The notes below the pieces were generated by a model. That model saw only the letters and a program-made list of their open reading frames with translations, made no database searches and was not told the DNA's origin. From contig NZ_VCRN01000013.1 of assembly GCF_009849585.1 (NCBI RefSeq), forward strand, positions 62,001-126,000: a stretch of DNA of 64,000 nt, written 5' to 3'. This stretch comes from Bacillus sp. ZZV12-4809. GTDB taxonomy: Bacteria > Bacillota > Bacilli > Bacillales > Cytobacillaceae. Shown here one piece after another: positions 26,568 through 37,575 of the stretch. Made by a program: the position numbers and the translations under genes. Numbering within the stretch: the stretch's first letter is position 1; each line of letters starts with the position of its first letter.

Positions 26568-28304
26568 GTGACTTGGAATTCAAAGGCTGAAAAATGGCTT
26601 TCCCAAAAAAATTTAGATCCGGAATTAAAGAACTTACTGTTGAATATGGACCAGCATAAATTAGAGGATTGCTTCTATAAGGATTTAGAATTTGGTACCG
26701 GAGGCATCAGGGGAGAATTGGGACCGGGTACAAACAGAATGAATATATACACTGTCCGTAAGGCAGCAAAAGGCCTTGCCGATTATATTGAGAAAAAAGG
26801 AGAAACTGCCAAAAAACGCGGCATTGTGATCGCATATGATTGCCGCCGCCAATCAGCAGAGTTTGCAATGGAAGCTGCAAAGACAGCAGGCATGCAGGGG
26901 ATAAAGGTATATCTTTTCCAGGAGCTGAGACCCACACCTGAATTATCGTTTGCCGTCCGTCACTTAAATGCATCCGCAGGCATCATGATTACTGCGAGCC
27001 ATAATCCGCCTGAATATAACGGCTTTAAAGTATACGGGGAGGATGGGGGACAGATCATTCCTTCTGATGCTGAAAAGATTACGAGTTACATCAACAGGGT
27101 GGAAGATGAATTAACTGTTCAGGTGATGAATGAAGAAGACCTGATTAGGAAGGGGCTTCTAACATTCATAGGGGAAGAAATCGATCATGCATACCTGGAA
27201 AGATTAAAAACGATACAAGTAGATCAAAACATTGCCAGAAAAGAAGGCACGAACTTAAAAATCGTCTTTTCACCTCTTCATGGAACAGCTGAAAAACTTG
27301 TTTGTGAAGGATTGAAAGCCTTTGGCTTTCTTAACATCACACTCGTAACAGAGCAGGCTGAACCTGATCCTGATTTCAGTACAGTAGAATCGCCAAATCC
27401 TGAAGAGCATGCAGCCTTTAAAATGGCCATTCAATACGGAAAGAGAATGGATGCAGATATCTTAATGGCCACAGACCCGGATGCAGACAGATTGGGAGTG
27501 GCTGCAAAAAATGAAAACGGAGATTACGAGATATTATCAGGGAATCAGCTCGGGGCTATAATGCTTCATTACTTATTATCCCAAAAGGAGAAGCAGGGGA
27601 AACTTCCTAAAAATGGTGCGGTTATCAAAACAATCGTAACGTCAGATATTGGGAGAGCCATTGCAGAGGATTTTGGCCTAACAGTAATCGACACACTGAC
27701 GGGGTTTAAATATATTGGCGAAAAAATCAAAGAGTTTGAAGGAAATAGAGAGTATCTATTTCAATTCGGGTACGAAGAAAGCTACGGGTATTTAATTGGC
27801 GATTTTGTGAGGGATAAAGATGCTGTACAAGCTGCGGTGTTTGCTGCAGAAGTGGCGGCTTATTATAAATCAAAAGGCAAGACATTGTTTGATGCTTTGT
27901 ATGACCTATATGCTCGTTACGGGTATTACCAGGAGTCCCTTAAATCTCTAACTTTAAAAGGAAAAGAGGGCACAGAAAAAATCGCGCGCATTCTTAATGA
28001 GTTCAGAAAAAACCCGCCTGAAGAAATAGCTGGTGTTAAGGTTGCCACATTTGACGATTTTCAAATAAGTAAGAGACTTCAATTCCTGACAGGGCATGAA
28101 GAGTATATTAATCTGCCAAAATCCAATGTCATTAAATTTAGTCTGAAGGATAATTCCTGGATCTCCATTCGGCCTTCTGGCACTGAACCTAAAGTAAAAT
28201 TTTACTTCTCTGCAAACAGTTATACTAAAGATATGAGTGAAAGAATATTAAAACAACTCGAATATAGTTTAATGCAAAAAGTAGAGGAGCTGTTAATCAA
28301 TTGA
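26568..28304 (+). CDS. pgcA: alpha-phosphoglucomutase / phospho-sugar mutase
   Basis: Interconverts glucose 1- and 6-phosphate, supplying glucose-1-phosphate for nucleotide sugars. The 578-aa protein has the phosphoserine loop [11 protein letters not shown] with Ser144, the metal loop DPDADRLG (residues 303-310) and the C-terminal phosphate-binding RPSGTEPK. Length and motifs match B. subtilis PgcA (YhxB). GTG 26568 is supported by AAGGGAG; a TTG at 26544 overlaps that site. It may feed the nucleotide-sugar cluster at 33 kb. Confidence 0.93.
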   Translation: MTWNSKAEKWLSQKNLDPELKNLLLNMDQHKLEDCFYKDLEFGTGGIRGELGPGTNRMNIYTVRKAAKGLADYIEKKGETAKKRGIVIAYDCRRQSAEFAMEAAKTAGMQGIKVYLFQELRPTPELSFAVRHLNASAGIMITASHNPPEYNGFKVYGEDGGQIIPSDAEKITSYINRVEDELTVQVMNEEDLIRKGLLTFIGEEIDHAYLERLKTIQVDQNIARKEGTNLKIVFSPLHGTAEKLVCEGLKAFGFLNITLVTEQAEPDPDFSTVESPNPEEHAAFKMAIQYGKRMDADILMATDPDADRLGVAAKNENGDYEILSGNQLGAIMLHYLLSQKEKQGKLPKNGAVIKTIVTSDIGRAIAEDFGLTVIDTLTGFKYIGEKIKEFEGNREYLFQFGYEESYGYLIGDFVRDKDAVQAAVFAAEVAAYYKSKGKTLFDALYDLYARYGYYQESLKSLTLKGKEGTEKIARILNEFRKNPPEEIAGVKVATFDDFQISKRLQFLTGHEEYINLPKSNVIKFSLKDNSWISIRPSGTEPKVKFYFSANSYTKDMSERILKQLEYSLMQKVEELLIN

Positions 28305-29095
28305 ATTTAAGAGAAATAATTAAGAGAGGGAATTTTGATCTTCACATGCATACTACTGCATCAGATGGAGTACTTTCACCAGCTGAAATTGTGAAAATGG
28401 CGGTTTCCAAAGGGATCGAATCAATTGCTATCACTGATCATGATACGCTGCAGGGCATTAACGAGGCAGTAGAAACAGGAAAAAAATATGGATTGAATGT
28501 TATTTCTGGAATAGAATTAAGCACGAAATACAAAGGGAAAAATATAGATATTCTTGGATATGGAATAGAGGAATCCAACCAATTGCAGGAAACGCTGCAG
28601 GAAATACGTGATCATCGTGAAAACCGGGCCCATCTAATCCTGAAGAAATTTGCTGAATTAGGAATAAATATCTCTGAAAAAGATATTAAACAGCATAGCG
28701 ACGGTGACGTAATTGCACGGCCTCATATAGCTAAAGCTGTTGTAGATAGAGGATATGCACAAAATGTCCAGGAGGTATTTGATCTTTATTTGGCTGATGG
28801 AAAACCATGTGCTGTGGACAAAATGGTATTATCACCAGAGGAGGGAATTTCGTTAATTCACGAATCAGGTGGTTTGGCAGTCCTTGCACATCCGCTCCTA
28901 ATTAGAGACGATACAATTGTTGAAGAACTATTAAATCTTTCGCTGGATGGAATTGAAGTGTGGCACCGGAAGCATTCATTAGAAGATTCTAACCGTTATA
29001 AAACATTGGCCGAAAAATATAATAAAATAATGACCGGCGGTTCTGACTATCACTTTGAAGAGCATGCTTTAGGAGAGTTTGGATATAAACCATAA
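28301..29095 (+). CDS. PHP-domain metal-dependent phosphoesterase
   Basis: A 264-aa protein of the PHP fold (3',5'-nucleotide / 5'-3' exoribonuclease type, YciV/TrpH-like). Metal ligands are visible in DLHMHT (His15, His17), ITDHDT (Asp46, His47) and SGIELS, plus late GGSDYH. Members degrade short RNA or pAp-type nucleotides. That is worth noting because sulfotransferases release PAP, but a link is only a guess. TTG 28301 overlaps the pgcA stop and has GAGGAG nine bases upstream. Confidence 0.85.
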   Translation: MNLREIIKRGNFDLHMHTTASDGVLSPAEIVKMAVSKGIESIAITDHDTLQGINEAVETGKKYGLNVISGIELSTKYKGKNIDILGYGIEESNQLQETLQEIRDHRENRAHLILKKFAELGINISEKDIKQHSDGDVIARPHIAKAVVDRGYAQNVQEVFDLYLADGKPCAVDKMVLSPEEGISLIHESGGLAVLAHPLLIRDDTIVEELLNLSLDGIEVWHRKHSLEDSNRYKTLAEKYNKIMTGGSDYHFEEHALGEFGYKP

Positions 29096-29130
29096 AAGGA
29101 GCTGTTCAGATTTTGAACAGCTCCTTTTAT
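29096..29130. terminator. bidirectional terminator between PHP gene and second sat
   Basis: AAGGAGCTGTTC / GAACAGCTCCTT is a 12-bp perfect stem followed by TTAT on the plus strand and by TTATGG on the minus strand. Confidence 0.85.
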
Positions 29131-30266
29131 GATTGTTTTAAACCCTTAATTAATATATCAGCTACTTCAGGTCGAGTAAAATGCGGAGGAGGGGTGACCC
29201 CATTTCTCAACATTTCCCTTACCTTTGTACCCGAGAGATGCAGATGGTCTTCCTTGCCATGCGGACAAGTTTTACATGAAGCCATATTCTCGCATTTTCT
29301 GCAAAAAAAGCTGTGTTCAAATGGCAGGATAGTAATGCCCAGTTCATCTGCTTTGAATTGCGTAAAGATTCTTTGTGCGTCATATGTGCCATAATAATCT
29401 CCAACACCTGCATGGTCCCGGCCAACAATAAAATGGGTACAGCCATAGTTTTTTCGGACGAGCGCATGGAAGATCGCTTCCTTTGGTCCTGCATATCTCA
29501 TAGCAGCGGGAAAAACGGCTAAATACACTCTATCACTTGGGTAATAACTCTTTAATAATGCTTCATAGCTTTGCATCCGAATATCGGCAGGTATATCATC
29601 TGATTTTGTTTCGCCTACTAAGGGGTTTAGGAACAATCCGTCCACGGTTTCAAGTGCTGTTTTTTGTATATACTCATGTGCGCGGTGAACAGGATTTCTT
29701 GTTTGGAACCCTACAACCGTTTCCCAGTTATTTTCATTAAATTGCTTTCGGGTTTCAAGTGGTGTTTTATGATATTGGGCAAAATGCGGGCTTTTTGGTG
29801 GTATCTTCGTTAATAAAATCGGTCCTGCCAAATATACTTTTGGACGTTCTAATAGTTTTTTTACTCCAGGATGGGCTGTTTCAAAGGTTTGGTAAACCAG
29901 GTGAGATTCAAGCATTTTATCTGGAATATACTTCTGTTTAAGCTCCAATATTCCATAACATACGCCATTATAGTTCAGTTTTATTTTTTCCCCAATTATG
30001 AGACGGTCCGCTGACTCTTCAGTGACAGGAAGAGTAATAGGAATACTCCAAACGATACCATTTGATAACCTCATATGATGGAGCACAGACTCATAATCTT
30101 TTTGCTCAAGAAATCCAGTTAGAGGACTATAAGCTCCATTCGCAATCAATTCAAGATCAGAGAGGGCTGTTGCATCTATATCCATTTCAGACTTAATACA
30201 TGTAATATCATAATTTAAATCTATCCGGTTAACTAATTTTCCGCCATGGGGAATACTTAATGTCAT
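29127..30266 (-). CDS. sat: second sulfate adenylyltransferase
   Basis: A 379-aa paralogue of the assimilatory sat (1992-3137), with the same motifs [11 protein letters not shown] and [12 protein letters not shown] and a Cys-rich C-terminal loop ([14 protein letters not shown]) with one more Cys than the other copy. It overlaps cysC by four bases (ATGA). The set lacks any reductase, so it makes PAPS rather than sulfite. With the adjacent sulfotransferase genes this points to sulfonation of a product. Confidence 0.94.
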   Translation of the reverse strand: MTLSIPHGGKLVNRIDLNYDITCIKSEMDIDATALSDLELIANGAYSPLTGFLEQKDYESVLHHMRLSNGIVWSIPITLPVTEESADRLIIGEKIKLNYNGVCYGILELKQKYIPDKMLESHLVYQTFETAHPGVKKLLERPKVYLAGPILLTKIPPKSPHFAQYHKTPLETRKQFNENNWETVVGFQTRNPVHRAHEYIQKTALETVDGLFLNPLVGETKSDDIPADIRMQSYEALLKSYYPSDRVYLAVFPAAMRYAGPKEAIFHALVRKNYGCTHFIVGRDHAGVGDYYGTYDAQRIFTQFKADELGITILPFEHSFFCRKCENMASCKTCPHGKEDHLHLSGTKVREMLRNGVTPPPHFTRPEVADILIKGLKQS

Positions 30267-30886
30267 TTTTCTTCACTCCTTTTTAAAGGAAGTTTTTTAT
30301 CAAGATATTTAAGAAGAGCAGTCACCGCTTCATCCACAGAAAGCTCGCTTGTATCAATCGTGATTTCCGGATTGATTGGCTCTTCATAGGGCTGATCGAT
30401 CCCAGTAAATTGCTTAATCTCCCCCTTCCTTGCCTTTTTATAAAGGCCTTTTGGATCACGGTATTCACACTCTTGTATTGGACATTTTACATAAACTTCA
30501 ATAAATTCATCAGCCCCAACTATATTTCTTGCGCTCTGTCGATCTTGTTCAAAAGGAGAAATTAGAGCAGCAAACACAACAATGCCTGCATCGACAAAAA
30601 GCTTTCCTACTTCGGCAGTTCTTCTGATATTTTCCTTTCGGTCATTTTCAGTAAAAGACAGGTTTTTATTAATGCCATGGCGAAGATTGTCTCCATCTAA
30701 CAAATAAACGCTTATTCCTCTTTTAAATAATTCATACTGGAGAGCATTGGCAATAGTTGATTTCCCAGATCCTGAAAGCCCAGTAAACCAAACCATGAAG
30801 CTTCTATGTCCTTGAAGCTTTTGTCTATCTTCTTTTGTAATAACAGAATCATGCCAGACAATGTTTTTGTTTTCCTGGTTATCCAA
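30263..30886 (-). CDS. cysC: second adenylylsulfate kinase
   Basis: A 207-aa APS kinase with a P-loop GLSGSGKST at residues 36-44 and [13 protein letters not shown] following. It phosphorylates APS to PAPS, the sulfate donor of sulfotransferases. TTG 30886 has AAAGGAG upstream. It sits between the SLC13-type permease and the second sat in one minus-strand operon that reads away from the glycan genes. Confidence 0.93.
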   Translation of the reverse strand: MDNQENKNIVWHDSVITKEDRQKLQGHRSFMVWFTGLSGSGKSTIANALQYELFKRGISVYLLDGDNLRHGINKNLSFTENDRKENIRRTAEVGKLFVDAGIVVFAALISPFEQDRQSARNIVGADEFIEVYVKCPIQECEYRDPKGLYKKARKGEIKQFTGIDQPYEEPINPEITIDTSELSVDEAVTALLKYLDKKLPLKRSEEK

Positions 30887-30907
30887 TTTGTGATTCTCCT
30901 TTCCAAT

Positions 30908-32674
30908 TTAAAGCCATTTAAGAATTATTAAAGAAATGGTGATGATCATGCAAATTAAGCTTAAAGGCAGCCCAACTTTTAAATAATCGGTAAACTTGTA
31001 GCCTCCTGGTCCATACACCAATAAGTTTGTTTGGTAGCCGATAGGTGTCAAAAAACTGCAGGATGCAGCAATAGCTGTAACCATAGCGAACATCATTGGA
31101 TCTAAATCAAGCTGAGTGGAAATAGAGTAGCCAATAGGAAACATAAAGGCTGCAGTTGCGAGGTTATTTAAGATTTCTGTTAATACTAAAGTAATGATGT
31201 AAAATAGAATCAAAATTCCAATGACACCCAAACTGGACTGGAATAGGGTTAATAACTGAGCTGCTATTTTTGCCAGTCCAGTTGATTCAATTGCATTCCC
31301 AATCCCAATCGAGCTTCCCATTAGTATGAGCACATTCCAATTAATTGACTTAATAGCAGCAGATGCCGTTATAGTTTTAGAGATTATTAAAAATACAGAT
31401 GCAATTAATGTTAGTTTATAGATTGACAGTAATTGCAGTGATGAACATATTAGAATGCCTGTAATGATGAACATCATGATGAATTTGTCTAGTGTTGATG
31501 GCTTCTTTTTATGAATGGAATTAGTAAGAAAATAAAAATCTTCGGAATCTGACCAGGACTCTGAAAAGTCATTCTTAGCAAGCAGCAATAAAGTGTCCCC
31601 AGGTTTAACTACTAAGTTGCCTATTCCTGTTGTAATCTTCGTTCCTCTTCTTTTTACCGCAACTATTACGGCATTATATTTGGATCGGAAGTAACTTTCC
31701 TTAATTTTTTTATTTATGAGAGGAGAATTTCCCAATATTCCAACCTCGAACAGAGTTGTATTTTTACTATTTTCTGATGATGTATCTATAGGTGTATACC
31801 TGTCTAACCCAAGAAGATCATTGATTTTCATAAATTCACTTGGATTTCCTGAGAAAACTAGAATGTCACAGGCTTGAATGACATCCTCATTTGGATCGGG
31901 GATGATGGTTTTTCCTTTCCTGATAATCTCTATCAGAAACAAATTATTTAAGTTCCTGAGCATGGCTTCCTTAATAGTTTTTCCCACCAAGGAAGAATCG
32001 TCCCTCACTTTAAATTTAAATATAAACTCCTTCTTCCCATCTTCAAACATTTTTATGGAGTGGGCCCTCTCAGGCAATAGTCTGTGTCCTGCCAGAACAA
32101 AATAAAGGATGCCTGCCAGAACTAAGGGGATTCCAATAAAGGAAAAATCGAATAAATGAAAACCCTCGAGCCCTTTGTCCAATAAAAGACCCTGTACGAC
32201 AAGGTTTGTTGATGTTCCTATTAATGTAATTGTTCCTCCCAAAATGGCTGCATATGAGAGAGGGATGAGTAGTTTTGAAGGTTTTATATTGTGAGTAATC
32301 GCCCAATTCTGCACGGTTGGAATAAGCATTGTAACAATTGGTGTGTTGTTCATAAATGCAGAAAGGGATGATACCGGTAACATCAATCGGATAATATTCT
32401 GAGGGATATTTTTATTTATTGTTAAAATCCTTTTTATAAAATCATCGAGTATTCCGGTATTTGACACAGCGGCCCCTAAAATAAACAAAAAAGCTACGGT
32501 GTGTACTCCAGGGTTTGAGAATCCGGCTAAAGCTTCATTTGGTGTCAAAATCTCTGCTAAAATAAGAGATCCCAAAGCGAAAAACACTGTAAGCTCAGGC
32601 AATAGCCATTCCTTTATTAAAACAATAAACATGCATGTTAAGATGAAGCAAAGAAAAATTGCCTCATGGTTCAT
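30908..32674 (-). CDS. SLC13-type anion permease with two RCK-C domains, probable sulfate transporter
   Basis: A 588-aa carrier of the DASS/SLC13 type: an N-terminal membrane half, a central cytoplasmic insert (about residues 205-385) holding two TrkA-C/RCK-like domains, and a C-terminal membrane half. NNTPIVTMLIPTV (near residue 105) and NLATAAFMFPIG (near 500) are the duplicated Asn-Thr-type substrate loops of SLC13. The same architecture occurs in algal SAC1/SLT sulfate carriers. First gene of the operon with cysC and sat, so sulfate is the likely substrate. Confidence 0.82.
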   Translation of the reverse strand: MNHEAIFLCFILTCMFIVLIKEWLLPELTVFFALGSLILAEILTPNEALAGFSNPGVHTVAFLFILGAAVSNTGILDDFIKRILTINKNIPQNIIRLMLPVSSLSAFMNNTPIVTMLIPTVQNWAITHNIKPSKLLIPLSYAAILGGTITLIGTSTNLVVQGLLLDKGLEGFHLFDFSFIGIPLVLAGILYFVLAGHRLLPERAHSIKMFEDGKKEFIFKFKVRDDSSLVGKTIKEAMLRNLNNLFLIEIIRKGKTIIPDPNEDVIQACDILVFSGNPSEFMKINDLLGLDRYTPIDTSSENSKNTTLFEVGILGNSPLINKKIKESYFRSKYNAVIVAVKRRGTKITTGIGNLVVKPGDTLLLLAKNDFSESWSDSEDFYFLTNSIHKKKPSTLDKFIMMFIITGILICSSLQLLSIYKLTLIASVFLIISKTITASAAIKSINWNVLILMGSSIGIGNAIESTGLAKIAAQLLTLFQSSLGVIGILILFYIITLVLTEILNNLATAAFMFPIGYSISTQLDLDPMMFAMVTAIAASCSFLTPIGYQTNLLVYGPGGYKFTDYLKVGLPLSLICMIITISLIILKWL

Positions 32675-33027
32675 AGGTGATCTCTCCAGACTGTTAGTAA
32701 CTTTTTGTCTTTATCATGTTTATGTTCATTTCGATGACTTGTACATAATATTTGCCTGTTTTTTATTATTTTGCATTATTAAAAAAATTCTTATCCAAGA
32801 CTTGCATGGTGTTCGTATTGTAGAGCATCGGATAAAATAGTCCTGCAGTAATTTAATGTTTAACATTCTCTTGATGTTCTAAGGCTTGGTCAAATTAATC
32901 ATCTTTTAGGTTCATTATGAATTTTTGTTTCATTAAGATTGTATGAACATATAGTATAAAGAGTTTTAAATCAAAATAAAGCCGGTATTTTGTTACTTCA
33001 AATTGTAAAATTGAAAGGAGTTCTTGC
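32675..33027. other. divergent intergenic region between permease and sugar cluster
   Basis: AT-rich, no gene seen. CATATAGTA at 32948-32956 matches the sigma-K -10 (CATANNNTA) upstream of the nucleotidyltransferase gene, but the -35 dinucleotide at the right distance is TC or TT rather than AC, so this is a weak promoter call. Confidence 0.4.
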
Positions 33028-33768
33028 ATGAAAGGAGTTATTCTTGCTGGCGGTTCAGGTACCCGGCTGAAGCCGTTAACTCAAATAATGAATAAACACC
33101 TATTGCCTGTAGGTCGTTCTCCAATGATTTTTTGGCCAATACTAAAATTAAAGGAGGCTGGAATTAAAGAAATACTAATAGTTACAAATGACGAGCATCT
33201 TCATTCGTTCAAAAAAGTCTTGGGGAATGGGGAGGAGTTCAATGTAAATCTAAAATTCCAAACACAGGTAAATGAGGGAGGCGGAATTGCTGATGCCCTT
33301 ATGTGTGCTCAAAATTTTATAAACGAGGAAAAGTTTGTTGTTATACTTGGTGATAATGTCTTTGAAGATTCATTAAGTCCCTACGTAACAGCATTTATTG
33401 CTCAGGACTCAGGTGCAAGGGTTCTTCTGAAAGAAGTAAAAGATCCGACTAGATATGGTGTTCCTCAAATTGATAGAGAAGGCCAAAGGATTTTGTCTAT
33501 TATAGAAAAACCTAGTAATCCTCCTTCATCCTATTGTGTTACAGGGATATACATGTATGACAAAAGTGTATTTAATTATATAAATTCTATTAAACCATCA
33601 AATCGAAATGAGCTTGAAATCACTGATGTAAACAATTTATATATACAAAATGACCTGCTGCAATTTGATATTTTAAAAGGATGGTGGATTGATGCAGGTA
33701 CACATGAATCTCTGTATCAAGCCAATCAATATTCATTTCAAAGTTTTAAAAAGGGTGGGGACCAATGA
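33028..33768 (+). CDS. rfbA: sugar-1-phosphate nucleotidyltransferase (RfbA/SpsI type)
   Basis: Makes an NDP-sugar, most likely dTDP-glucose, from glucose-1-phosphate. The 246-aa protein starts with KGVILAGGSGTRLKPLT, the nucleotide loop of the family, and has EKPSNPPSSYCVTGIYMY in the sugar part. It is shorter than RfbA (about 290 aa) but like B. subtilis SpsI, part of the spore-coat polysaccharide operon. AAAGGAG precedes ATG 33028. First of four coupled genes (A, B, D, C). Confidence 0.9.
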   Translation: MKGVILAGGSGTRLKPLTQIMNKHLLPVGRSPMIFWPILKLKEAGIKEILIVTNDEHLHSFKKVLGNGEEFNVNLKFQTQVNEGGGIADALMCAQNFINEEKFVVILGDNVFEDSLSPYVTAFIAQDSGARVLLKEVKDPTRYGVPQIDREGQRILSIIEKPSNPPSSYCVTGIYMYDKSVFNYINSIKPSNRNELEITDVNNLYIQNDLLQFDILKGWWIDAGTHESLYQANQYSFQSFKKGGDQ

Positions 33769-34712
33769 GCAAACACCTATTAATTACAGGCGGTGCAGGG
33801 TTTATCGGTTCTAATTTTATATCCCATATGCTTAATAACTCTAGCTATCACATTACAAACATCGATGCACTTACCTATGCTGGAAATTATGAAAATATAA
33901 AGCACTTGGAAAATTCAAATCGATACCGTTTTATTAAATGTGATATTAACAATGAAGCTGATCTCAAAGCAGTTTTTGATCAAAAATATGAGGCAATTAT
34001 CAATTTTGCTGCTGAATCACATGTGGACCGCAGTATTCAGGACGCAACTCCATTTATCCAAACAAACATCAAGGGAACATTCAACTTACTCCAATCTGTA
34101 TTATCAGGAAAAGCAAATAAAATGATTCAAATTTCCACAGACGAAGTATATGGGTCCCTTAAGCCATCAGATTCACCATTTACTGAAGAAAATCCCCTAG
34201 TGCCCAATAATCCTTATTCAGCAAGCAAAGCTTCTGCAGATCTGCTCGTCAGATCTTATTTCAAAACACATCAGCTTCCACTCATCATAACACGTTGCAG
34301 CAATAACTTCGGACCAATGCAGCATACCGAAAAATTTATTCCAAAAACGATCTTTAATGCAATTCAAAATAAATCAATTCCTTTATATGGAGATGGCATG
34401 AATATTCGTGACTGGATTTATGTAACCGATCATTGCCGTGCCGTTCAAATGGTTTTAGAAAAAGGTGTTCCAGGTCAAGTTTATAATATTGGCGGATCCG
34501 AGGAAAAAACCAATCGCGAAGTAATTGAAATTATTTTGAATTGTCTTGGTAAAAGTACAGATTTAATAGAAATGGTGGAAGATCGGCCAGGGCATGATAG
34601 AAGGTATGCAATGGATTCTTCTAAAATAACAAGAGAATTGGGATGGATTCCTCTCTTCACTTTTACTGAAGGGATTCAAAAAACAATAGATTGGTATAAG
34701 CGCCAAAATTAA
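33765..34712 (+). CDS. rfbB: dTDP-glucose 4,6-dehydratase
   Basis: Converts dTDP-glucose to dTDP-4-keto-6-deoxyglucose. The 315-aa SDR-type protein has GGAGFIGSNF (residues 8-17) for NAD binding, the AAESHVDRSI motif and the catalytic YSASKAS. It overlaps the preceding gene by four bases (ATGA). Equivalent to SpsJ of B. subtilis, whose sps operon builds spore-coat rhamnose-type polysaccharide. Confidence 0.94.
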   Translation: MSKHLLITGGAGFIGSNFISHMLNNSSYHITNIDALTYAGNYENIKHLENSNRYRFIKCDINNEADLKAVFDQKYEAIINFAAESHVDRSIQDATPFIQTNIKGTFNLLQSVLSGKANKMIQISTDEVYGSLKPSDSPFTEENPLVPNNPYSASKASADLLVRSYFKTHQLPLIITRCSNNFGPMQHTEKFIPKTIFNAIQNKSIPLYGDGMNIRDWIYVTDHCRAVQMVLEKGVPGQVYNIGGSEEKTNREVIEIILNCLGKSTDLIEMVEDRPGHDRRYAMDSSKITRELGWIPLFTFTEGIQKTIDWYKRQN

Positions 34713-34728
34713 AAAGGCTGGTGGTGGT

Positions 34729-35571
34729 ATGAAGATTCTAATTACCGGAGCAGAAGGCCAATTGGGAAAACAACTGGTAAGGAAGTTATCGGAAACCCAT
34801 TCAGTGATTCCTTATGGAAAAAAAGAATTAGACATTACCAATAAAAAAGAAGCTGAAACAAAAATTAATCAAACAAAGCCAGAGATTATCATCCACGCTG
34901 CTGCTTATACAGCAGTGGATCATTGTGAAAAAAATCAAAAGAAGGCTTTTGAAGTGAATGGAATAGGTGCTGGCAATATTGCACAGGCAGCCAGTCGAGT
35001 TGGTGCCCGTATGTTCTATATTAGTTCAGATTATGTTTTTGATGGTAATAAGCAATTGCCTTATACGGAAGAAGAGGAAACAAATCCACAATCCATTTAT
35101 GGCTTAAGCAAGTGGCTGGGAGAAAAGATGGTACAGGATTATCATAATGGCACAATTATACGTACTTCTTGGCTTTACGGACATGACGGAAAGAATTTTG
35201 TAAAAACAATGATAGAGCTCGGTAAAAAAGGAAAGGAAATAAAGGTAGTTAATGATCAAATAGGATCTCCGACGTATGTAAATGACCTTGTTGAGACAAT
35301 AGTACAGCTATTTGATAAAAAAAGTGGTACGTATCATATTAGTAACTCAGGATCTTGCAGCTGGTTTGAGTTTGCAAGGGCCATATTTATGGAGGCTGGA
35401 TTTAACCCTGAAACAATTCAGCCAATCACTACAAAAGAATATGGTGCATTAGCACCTAGACCCTGCAGCTCCATTCTAGGACACACTGCATTATTAAAAG
35501 AGAATATACCTTCCCCTAGAAAGTGGGAGGATGCGTTAAAAGAATTTATACGGAAGGAGATTATTTTGTGA
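34729..35571 (+). CDS. rfbD: dTDP-4-dehydrorhamnose reductase
   Basis: Last step to dTDP-L-rhamnose. The 280-aa SDR protein has GAEGQLGKQL (residues 7-16), AYTAVDHCE and the catalytic YGLSKWLGE. It is coupled to rfbC by a four-base overlap. Equivalent to SpsK. Confidence 0.93.
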   Translation: MKILITGAEGQLGKQLVRKLSETHSVIPYGKKELDITNKKEAETKINQTKPEIIIHAAAYTAVDHCEKNQKKAFEVNGIGAGNIAQAASRVGARMFYISSDYVFDGNKQLPYTEEEETNPQSIYGLSKWLGEKMVQDYHNGTIIRTSWLYGHDGKNFVKTMIELGKKGKEIKVVNDQIGSPTYVNDLVETIVQLFDKKSGTYHISNSGSCSWFEFARAIFMEAGFNPETIQPITTKEYGALAPRPCSSILGHTALLKENIPSPRKWEDALKEFIRKEIIL

Positions 35572-36026
35572 TAGAAGGAGTAAAGGTAAAAAAGCTGGTA
35601 AAGTATTGTGATGACCGGGGCTTCTTTTCAGAACTCGTACGGGATGATGAGCCTCATCTTTTATCCAAATTTGGCCAAGCATCATGGTCAATGAGTTATC
35701 CTGGTGTAATTAAAGCATTCCATTATCACGAAAAGCAGGATGATTTGTGGTTTTTTCCTTCTGGGAATGCTCAAGTAGTGCTGTATGATCTTCGTAAGGA
35801 CTCCAGTACTCATGGGAAAACGGATGTTTATTATATGGGTGAGGAAAATCCAATAATGCTGCTTATACCAAAAGGAGTTGCACATGGATATAGGGTTCTG
35901 GGTCAAAAACCTGCTACCATCATATATTTTACCACTGAATCCTACAATCCAAATGCACCAGACGAAAAACGATTAGCGTGGGATGACGCAGGCATTAATT
36001 TTAATTGGGAAACTAGTTTTAGATAG
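35568..36026 (+). CDS. rfbC: dTDP-4-dehydrorhamnose 3,5-epimerase-like protein
   Basis: Cupin-fold epimerase of 152 aa, shorter than RfbC (about 180) but like B. subtilis SpsL. The substrate-binding histidine region FHYHEKQDDLWFF and GVAHGY are present. GTG 35568 is supported by AAGGAG nine bases upstream; an earlier ATG in frame lies within rfbD and lacks a ribosome site. The four genes A-B-D-C form one unit, closed by a terminator. Confidence 0.88.
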   Translation: MIEGVKVKKLVKYCDDRGFFSELVRDDEPHLLSKFGQASWSMSYPGVIKAFHYHEKQDDLWFFPSGNAQVVLYDLRKDSSTHGKTDVYYMGEENPIMLLIPKGVAHGYRVLGQKPATIIYFTTESYNPNAPDEKRLAWDDAGINFNWETSFR

Positions 36027-36051
36027 TTCAAAATAAAAATTAAAATCGCCA

Positions 36052-36093
36052 TTCAAAGAGCATTTGATGGATAGACGTCAAATGCTTTTTGAA
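36052..36093 (+). terminator. terminator of the rhamnose operon
   Basis: AGCATTTGA / TCAAATGCT stem extended by TTCAAA/TTTGAA, with TTTT within the 3' arm. Confidence 0.75.
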
Positions 36094-36330
36094 CACTCAT
36101 AAGATACTAACAAACAAATTTGACTAAATATAGGAATTAAATTGCTTTCCTAATTGGTTAATAATAATTGTTATTACTTTTATACTAAGAAGATTATATT
36201 TTAAATCTAATCTATATTAATTATTAATAATTAAAATTTTTAAGGTTCGTCCAATCACTATAAATCCTTTTGAATAGTCTGTATTAACGAAATAAGGAGG
36301 TTAATAAGGTGGTTTAAAGGAGGAGTGATT

Positions 36331-37332
36331 ATGAATAACCTAACTGAAGAAGATAAATTAAAAACCCTTTCGATTATATTTGTAAAATCGGGATTAAAAG
36401 TAGGGACTTATTGGCCATTAGAAAATGGAATCTTGGAAAGTCTGAAAAAGACGGCGCAAAAAGTATATATAGCATTACCAAATCAAGATTTATCAAACCT
36501 CGTCAGAAAAGTGAAGCCAGACCTTGTTCTTGTTTTTAATGGATTTAAATTACCTATAATTGAAATAAAGGAATTAACAAAGAGTGGGGTAAAGACAGCA
36601 ATTTGGATGACAGATGATCCTTACTACTCTAATATTACGAAAAGAATTGCCCCCTATTTTGATTTTGTTTTTACACAAGAAATTAATTGCCTTTCCTTTT
36701 ATAAATCATTAGGTTGCAGGAACGTCCACTTTCTACCGCTTGCTGTGAATCCCAAAATATACCGCCCTAAAATTGTAGACTCTAAGTATCAAAAGGATAT
36801 TCTATTTGTAGGTAATGCATTTGGGAATCGCATCGAATTTTTCGATAAGTTGTCACATTATTTGTCTAGTAAAAATGTTCTAATTTCTGGTCTGGGTTGG
36901 GACCGCCTTTCAAACTATCAACTGTTAAAGGACAAGATTAAAACAACTTGGCTGCATCCAAAAGAGGTTGTTAATTACTACAACGGATCAAAAATAATCA
37001 TTAATATGCATCGTTCACATAACGATCAAAGCTTTAAAGCCAATAACAGCATGAATATACAGGCATTTTCTCCTAATCCGAGAACATTTGAGATATCTGC
37101 ATGTAGAGCCTTTCAATTGACTGATATTCGGAAGGATTTAAGCAGCTTTTATACACCTGGATATGATATTGCCGTATACGAATCCCCTTCAGAACTTATT
37201 AAGAAAATAGAATATTATCTCACTCATGAAAAGGAAAGAATGAAGGTGGCGTCGCGAGCGTTTAAAAAAATTAGGAATGAACATACTTTTACACACAGAA
37301 TCTCAAAATTATTTGATATAGTTTTTGCTTAA
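36331..37332 (+). CDS. CgeB-like spore glycosyltransferase family protein
   Basis: A 333-aa GT-B-fold protein of the CgeB/YkvP family (glycosyltransferase group 1-like). B. subtilis CgeB is needed for maturation of the outermost spore layer. Motif NPRTFEISACRAFQLTDIRKDL (residues about 250-271) is the family's donor-binding signature, and KTAIWMTDDPYY and FVFTQE also match. ATG 36331 follows AAAGGAGG. A paralogue lies at 44904-45863. Confidence 0.8.
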   Translation: MNNLTEEDKLKTLSIIFVKSGLKVGTYWPLENGILESLKKTAQKVYIALPNQDLSNLVRKVKPDLVLVFNGFKLPIIEIKELTKSGVKTAIWMTDDPYYSNITKRIAPYFDFVFTQEINCLSFYKSLGCRNVHFLPLAVNPKIYRPKIVDSKYQKDILFVGNAFGNRIEFFDKLSHYLSSKNVLISGLGWDRLSNYQLLKDKIKTTWLHPKEVVNYYNGSKIIINMHRSHNDQSFKANNSMNIQAFSPNPRTFEISACRAFQLTDIRKDLSSFYTPGYDIAVYESPSELIKKIEYYLTHEKERMKVASRAFKKIRNEHTFTHRISKLFDIVFA

Positions 37333-37575
37333 ACAGTATTTTACCATAGTCGCGTGTTTAATAATTGGGCGTTTTCCGTATAAACTGCAACTTATGAGAG
37401 GAAAATATAATTGAGTAAAGTACTCTAGGTATACTGTCCAGTCATTTTTGTTTCAATTGAATTATATATCAGTAGAGTAATCATCCGAAAGGAGAGGACG
37501 TGAACGAAGTGGTGGTATCGATTAACTTCCTATTCGCTCATGCTAGGAAGTCAATGGATAAGGGAGGGATTTTGT

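Noticed and set aside
36094-36330. Sigma-K promoter for the CgeB-like gene
   Set aside because: No CATANNNTA at a suitable place in this stretch, although the gene is expected to be sporulation-linked.
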